Position numbers and translations under genes: made by a program. A stretch of DNA of 64,000 nucleotides from Veillonella rodentium (GTDB taxonomy: Bacteria > Bacillota > Negativicutes > Veillonellales > Veillonellaceae): NCBI RefSeq assembly GCF_900187285.1, contig NZ_LT906470.1:883501-947500 (forward strand), read 5' to 3'. This document shows positions 61,684 through 64,000 of this stretch, one piece after another (position 1 is the first letter of the stretch; every line of letters begins with the position of its first letter). The notes under the pieces are model-generated. The model was not told the DNA's origin. It searched no databases and worked only from the letters and a program-made list of their open reading frames with translations.

Positions 61684-63867
61684 ATGCGTGTTGCACAGAT
61701 TATTATTAATCGACCGGCTAAACAACTACATAAACCGTTAAGCTATTTAATGCCGAAAAAATTCGGTACTGTTTTACCCGGTACACGTGTATTGGTTCCT
61801 CTTGGTAATAGTCGAGAGGAAGGAATCCTTATCGGGTATACCGAATTAACGGAGTCTCCCGAGTTTACATTGCGTAATATAGTGCAGATTTTAGATAGTG
61901 AACCGTGGTTTACACCGGAAATGATGGATACGGCAAGACGACTAAATGAATATTATCTTTGCTCCTATGGTGATGCATTACGTCTTTTTACGGTTCATAA
62001 AACGTTAAAGTCCTATGAAGCTCCGAAAGAGGAATGGCTTGTAGTCACTCCGGATTTTTCTGTTGATCAATTTAGCGGACGTAAAAGAAAACAACGTGAA
62101 CTGGCTGCCTATTTGCTTGAGGTTGGGGGTGCTTCCAAGGCTTTATTATTGGCTAAAGGTTATTCCCGTATGGTTATCAAGCAGGTAAGCGAAGCTCATG
62201 GTATCGTTGTAGAATCCCGATTCAAAGCTACAAAAACGGTTTTCGATGAGTTATTGACGGAGGAATATAAAATTCCCTTATCAGAGGCGCAACAGAAGGC
62301 TTATGAGTCAATTCAATATGCTATGGATCATCATGTTTATCAGCCATTTTTACTTCATGGAGTTACGGGGAGCGGCAAGACACAGATTTATTTGCGAGCT
62401 ACCGCTCGCTGCATCAGTCAGGATAAAACCGCTATCATTTTGGTGCCGGAAATTATTTTAACTGATCAGATTGTTCGTCGTTTTGTGGAAACCTTTGGGG
62501 ATGAAGTCGTTGTTTTTCATAGTAAACTAACTGTGCAGCAGCGCAATAACAATTGGGAACGATTGCGTCGTAAAGATAGTCATATCATTATCGGCGCTCG
62601 GTCCGCAATATTTGCACCGGCCGAAGATATCGGTCTCATCGTTGTCGATGAAGAGCATGATACATCTTATAAGCAGGAAGATATGGTGCGTTATCATGCA
62701 AGAAATGTTGCATTATGGCGTGGTGAAGCACATGGATGTCCGGTGATTCTCGGGTCTGCAACACCTTCTGTAGTATCCTATCACAAGGCACAAAACGGTA
62801 CATATCGGTTATTGGAGTTACCGAACCGTATTTTTGAACAACCGATGCCTTCCGTATCGATTGTGGATATGAAAGAAGAAATGTTGCACGGTAATTATTC
62901 TGTATTTTCCGATGCCATGATGCATCTTATTCAACGTACATTGGATGAGCATAATCAGATGATTATACTTTTGAATCGTCGCGGTTACAGCACATTTGTT
63001 ATGTGTCGTGATTGTGGGGAGACGATTATGTGTCCTCACTGTGATGTGGCTATGGTATATCATCAGGCCGGTGAGGAGTTACGTTGTCATTATTGTGAAC
63101 ATCATGAACCGATTCCTGCTGTTTGTCCAAAATGTAAAAGTAAGCGTATCAAGTTTTTCGGATCCGGCACACAAAAGGTAGAGGAAGAACTGAGAGCCCA
63201 CTTTCAACATGCCCGCATCGCAAGGCTGGATCAGGATGTAACGAAGCATAAGCAAGCAGCGGAGGATATACTTCACGATTTCGGTAATCATAAATATGAT
63301 ATTTTATTGGGTACTCAAATGGTATCTAAAGGGCATGATTTTAAGGGTGTAACTGCCGTTGGCATTTTGACGGCGGATTCAGTTTTAAATATACCCGTTT
63401 ATTCCGCATCGGAGCGAACGTTTGATTTATTGACACAAACGTCAGGACGAGCTGGTCGTGGAGATAAAACTGGTCATGTCGTTATACAAACATATAATCC
63501 TTTAAATTATGCTATAATAAAGAGTAAGACTCATGATTATGTAGGCTTTTATCATGAAGAAATACAGAATCGTGAAGCCCTTGGTTATCCACCGTTCCGT
63601 CAAATGATTCATATGGTCGTACGTCATCAGGATATGAATACGCTGGAATCTGTTGCTAATTGCATAGTAAATGATTTGGAACGTCATAAGGGAAATCTGG
63701 ATATAACAATTAACGGACCTTATGAAACAAGTATCAAAAAGGTTCGTGATATGTACCGTTTAGCGATTATGATTCGCGGTACTGATTTGACTGATATGAA
63801 GAAATATATATATCACTCGTGGATTTTTACGCAAGAAGGATTACTTATCGATGTAGATCCTGTGTAG
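61684..63867 (+). CDS. priA: Primosomal protein N' (replication restart helicase PriA)
   Basis: 3'-5' helicase that reloads the replisome at stalled forks, 727 residues. A 3'-DNA-binding domain at the N-terminus is followed by the motor with LLHGVTGSGKTQIYL, VDEEHDTSYKQ and LGSATPSVVSY. The zinc-binding Cys cluster is at about residues 440-485 (CRDCGETIMCPHC and CHYCEHHEPIPAVCPKC). Then come LGTQMVSKGHDFKGV and QTSGRAGRG. def follows 13 bp later, the common priA-def order. Confidence 0.96.
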   Translation: MRVAQIIINRPAKQLHKPLSYLMPKKFGTVLPGTRVLVPLGNSREEGILIGYTELTESPEFTLRNIVQILDSEPWFTPEMMDTARRLNEYYLCSYGDALRLFTVHKTLKSYEAPKEEWLVVTPDFSVDQFSGRKRKQRELAAYLLEVGGASKALLLAKGYSRMVIKQVSEAHGIVVESRFKATKTVFDELLTEEYKIPLSEAQQKAYESIQYAMDHHVYQPFLLHGVTGSGKTQIYLRATARCISQDKTAIILVPEIILTDQIVRRFVETFGDEVVVFHSKLTVQQRNNNWERLRRKDSHIIIGARSAIFAPAEDIGLIVVDEEHDTSYKQEDMVRYHARNVALWRGEAHGCPVILGSATPSVVSYHKAQNGTYRLLELPNRIFEQPMPSVSIVDMKEEMLHGNYSVFSDAMMHLIQRTLDEHNQMIILLNRRGYSTFVMCRDCGETIMCPHCDVAMVYHQAGEELRCHYCEHHEPIPAVCPKCKSKRIKFFGSGTQKVEEELRAHFQHARIARLDQDVTKHKQAAEDILHDFGNHKYDILLGTQMVSKGHDFKGVTAVGILTADSVLNIPVYSASERTFDLLTQTSGRAGRGDKTGHVVIQTYNPLNYAIIKSKTHDYVGFYHEEIQNREALGYPPFRQMIHMVVRHQDMNTLESVANCIVNDLERHKGNLDITINGPYETSIKKVRDMYRLAIMIRGTDLTDMKKYIYHSWIFTQEGLLIDVDPV

Positions 63868-63880
63868 TGTAGGAGAATTT

Positions 63881-64000
63881 ATGGCGGTATTAGATGTGAT
63901 TAAGGCGGGTCATCCGGTACTGAAACAAGTGGCGGAGCCTGTTGACTATGTAAACAAAAAATTAAGAGCACTTATTGATGATATGGCGGAGACTATGTAT
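63881..64000 (+). CDS. def: Peptide deformylase (3' end outside the window)
   Basis: First 40 codons only. The N-terminus VIKAGHPVLKQVAEPV and LRALIDDMAETMY is typical of peptide deformylase, which removes formyl groups from new proteins. AGGAG precedes the ATG at 63881. The catalytic motifs lie beyond the window. Confidence 0.88.
   Translation, partial: MAVLDVIKAGHPVLKQVAEPVDYVNKKLRALIDDMAETMY

Overview
The window reads as chromosomal core sequence from a diderm Firmicute of the Negativicutes, most likely Veillonella or a close relative. Gene order is Firmicute-like throughout: infB-rbfA-nrnA-truB-ribF, comF/hpf/secA/prfB, ftsEX-envC-ctpA-obgE, yicC-remA-gmk-rpoZ-coaBC, and an IspH-S1 fusion between plsC and der. 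A phosphoethanolamine-transferase-type membrane enzyme and several envelope genes suggest an outer membrane. The genus call is inference from protein sequence and gene order. G+C was not computed; genes look moderately AT-rich and intergenic stretches strongly AT-rich.

Layout. 1-9072 (+): a tightly packed run from translation initiation and ribosome maturation (infB, rbfA, nrnA, truB) through ribF, a chorismate mutase-shikimate kinase fusion and recD2 to comF. 9176-9778 (-): an HD-GYP protein with altered motifs. 9779-13426: AT-rich accessory stretch with an autonomous structured ncRNA (consensus promoter, pseudoknot-like fold, intrinsic terminator; probable raiA-motif RNA) and an amino-acid ABC transporter operon. 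13427-18329: cspA, long-form hpf, secA, and prfB with its programmed +1 frameshift. 18338-22181: envelope genes (LmeA-like, DUF5693, csaB). 22217-23985: split transketolase. 24001-27890: ftsE, ftsX, an EnvC-like M23 protein and ctpA for cell division. 27911-35693: obgE, yhbY, proBA, nadD, yqeK, an LCP protein, rsfS, cvfB. 35699-38539: TrkAH potassium uptake. 38548-40133: MBL hydrolase, five tRNAs (Asp, Phe, Gly, Cys, Leu) and a DUF523 protein. 40311-42143 (-): phosphoethanolamine transferase. 42296-51759: scpA, scpB, rluB, flavoprotein, cmk, plsC, ispH-S1, der, plsY, gpsA. 51827-53353: rsmD, coaD and a coiled-coil protein. 53410-55125 (-): rqcH. 55259-58539: yicC, remA, gmk, rpoZ, coaBC. 58593-63867: SulP transporter, SAM-I riboswitch with metK, priA. 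63881 to the window end: start of def.

No prophage, insertion sequence, CRISPR array or rRNA operon was seen. The least ordinary elements are the ncRNA gene at 10217-10486; the chorismate mutase-shikimate kinase fusion with altered shikimate-site residues; the prfB frameshift site with UAA instead of UGA; a perfect terminator-like hairpin inside comF; the secA promoter nested in a terminator-like hairpin; and an LCP protein lacking the usual Arg-Asp motif.
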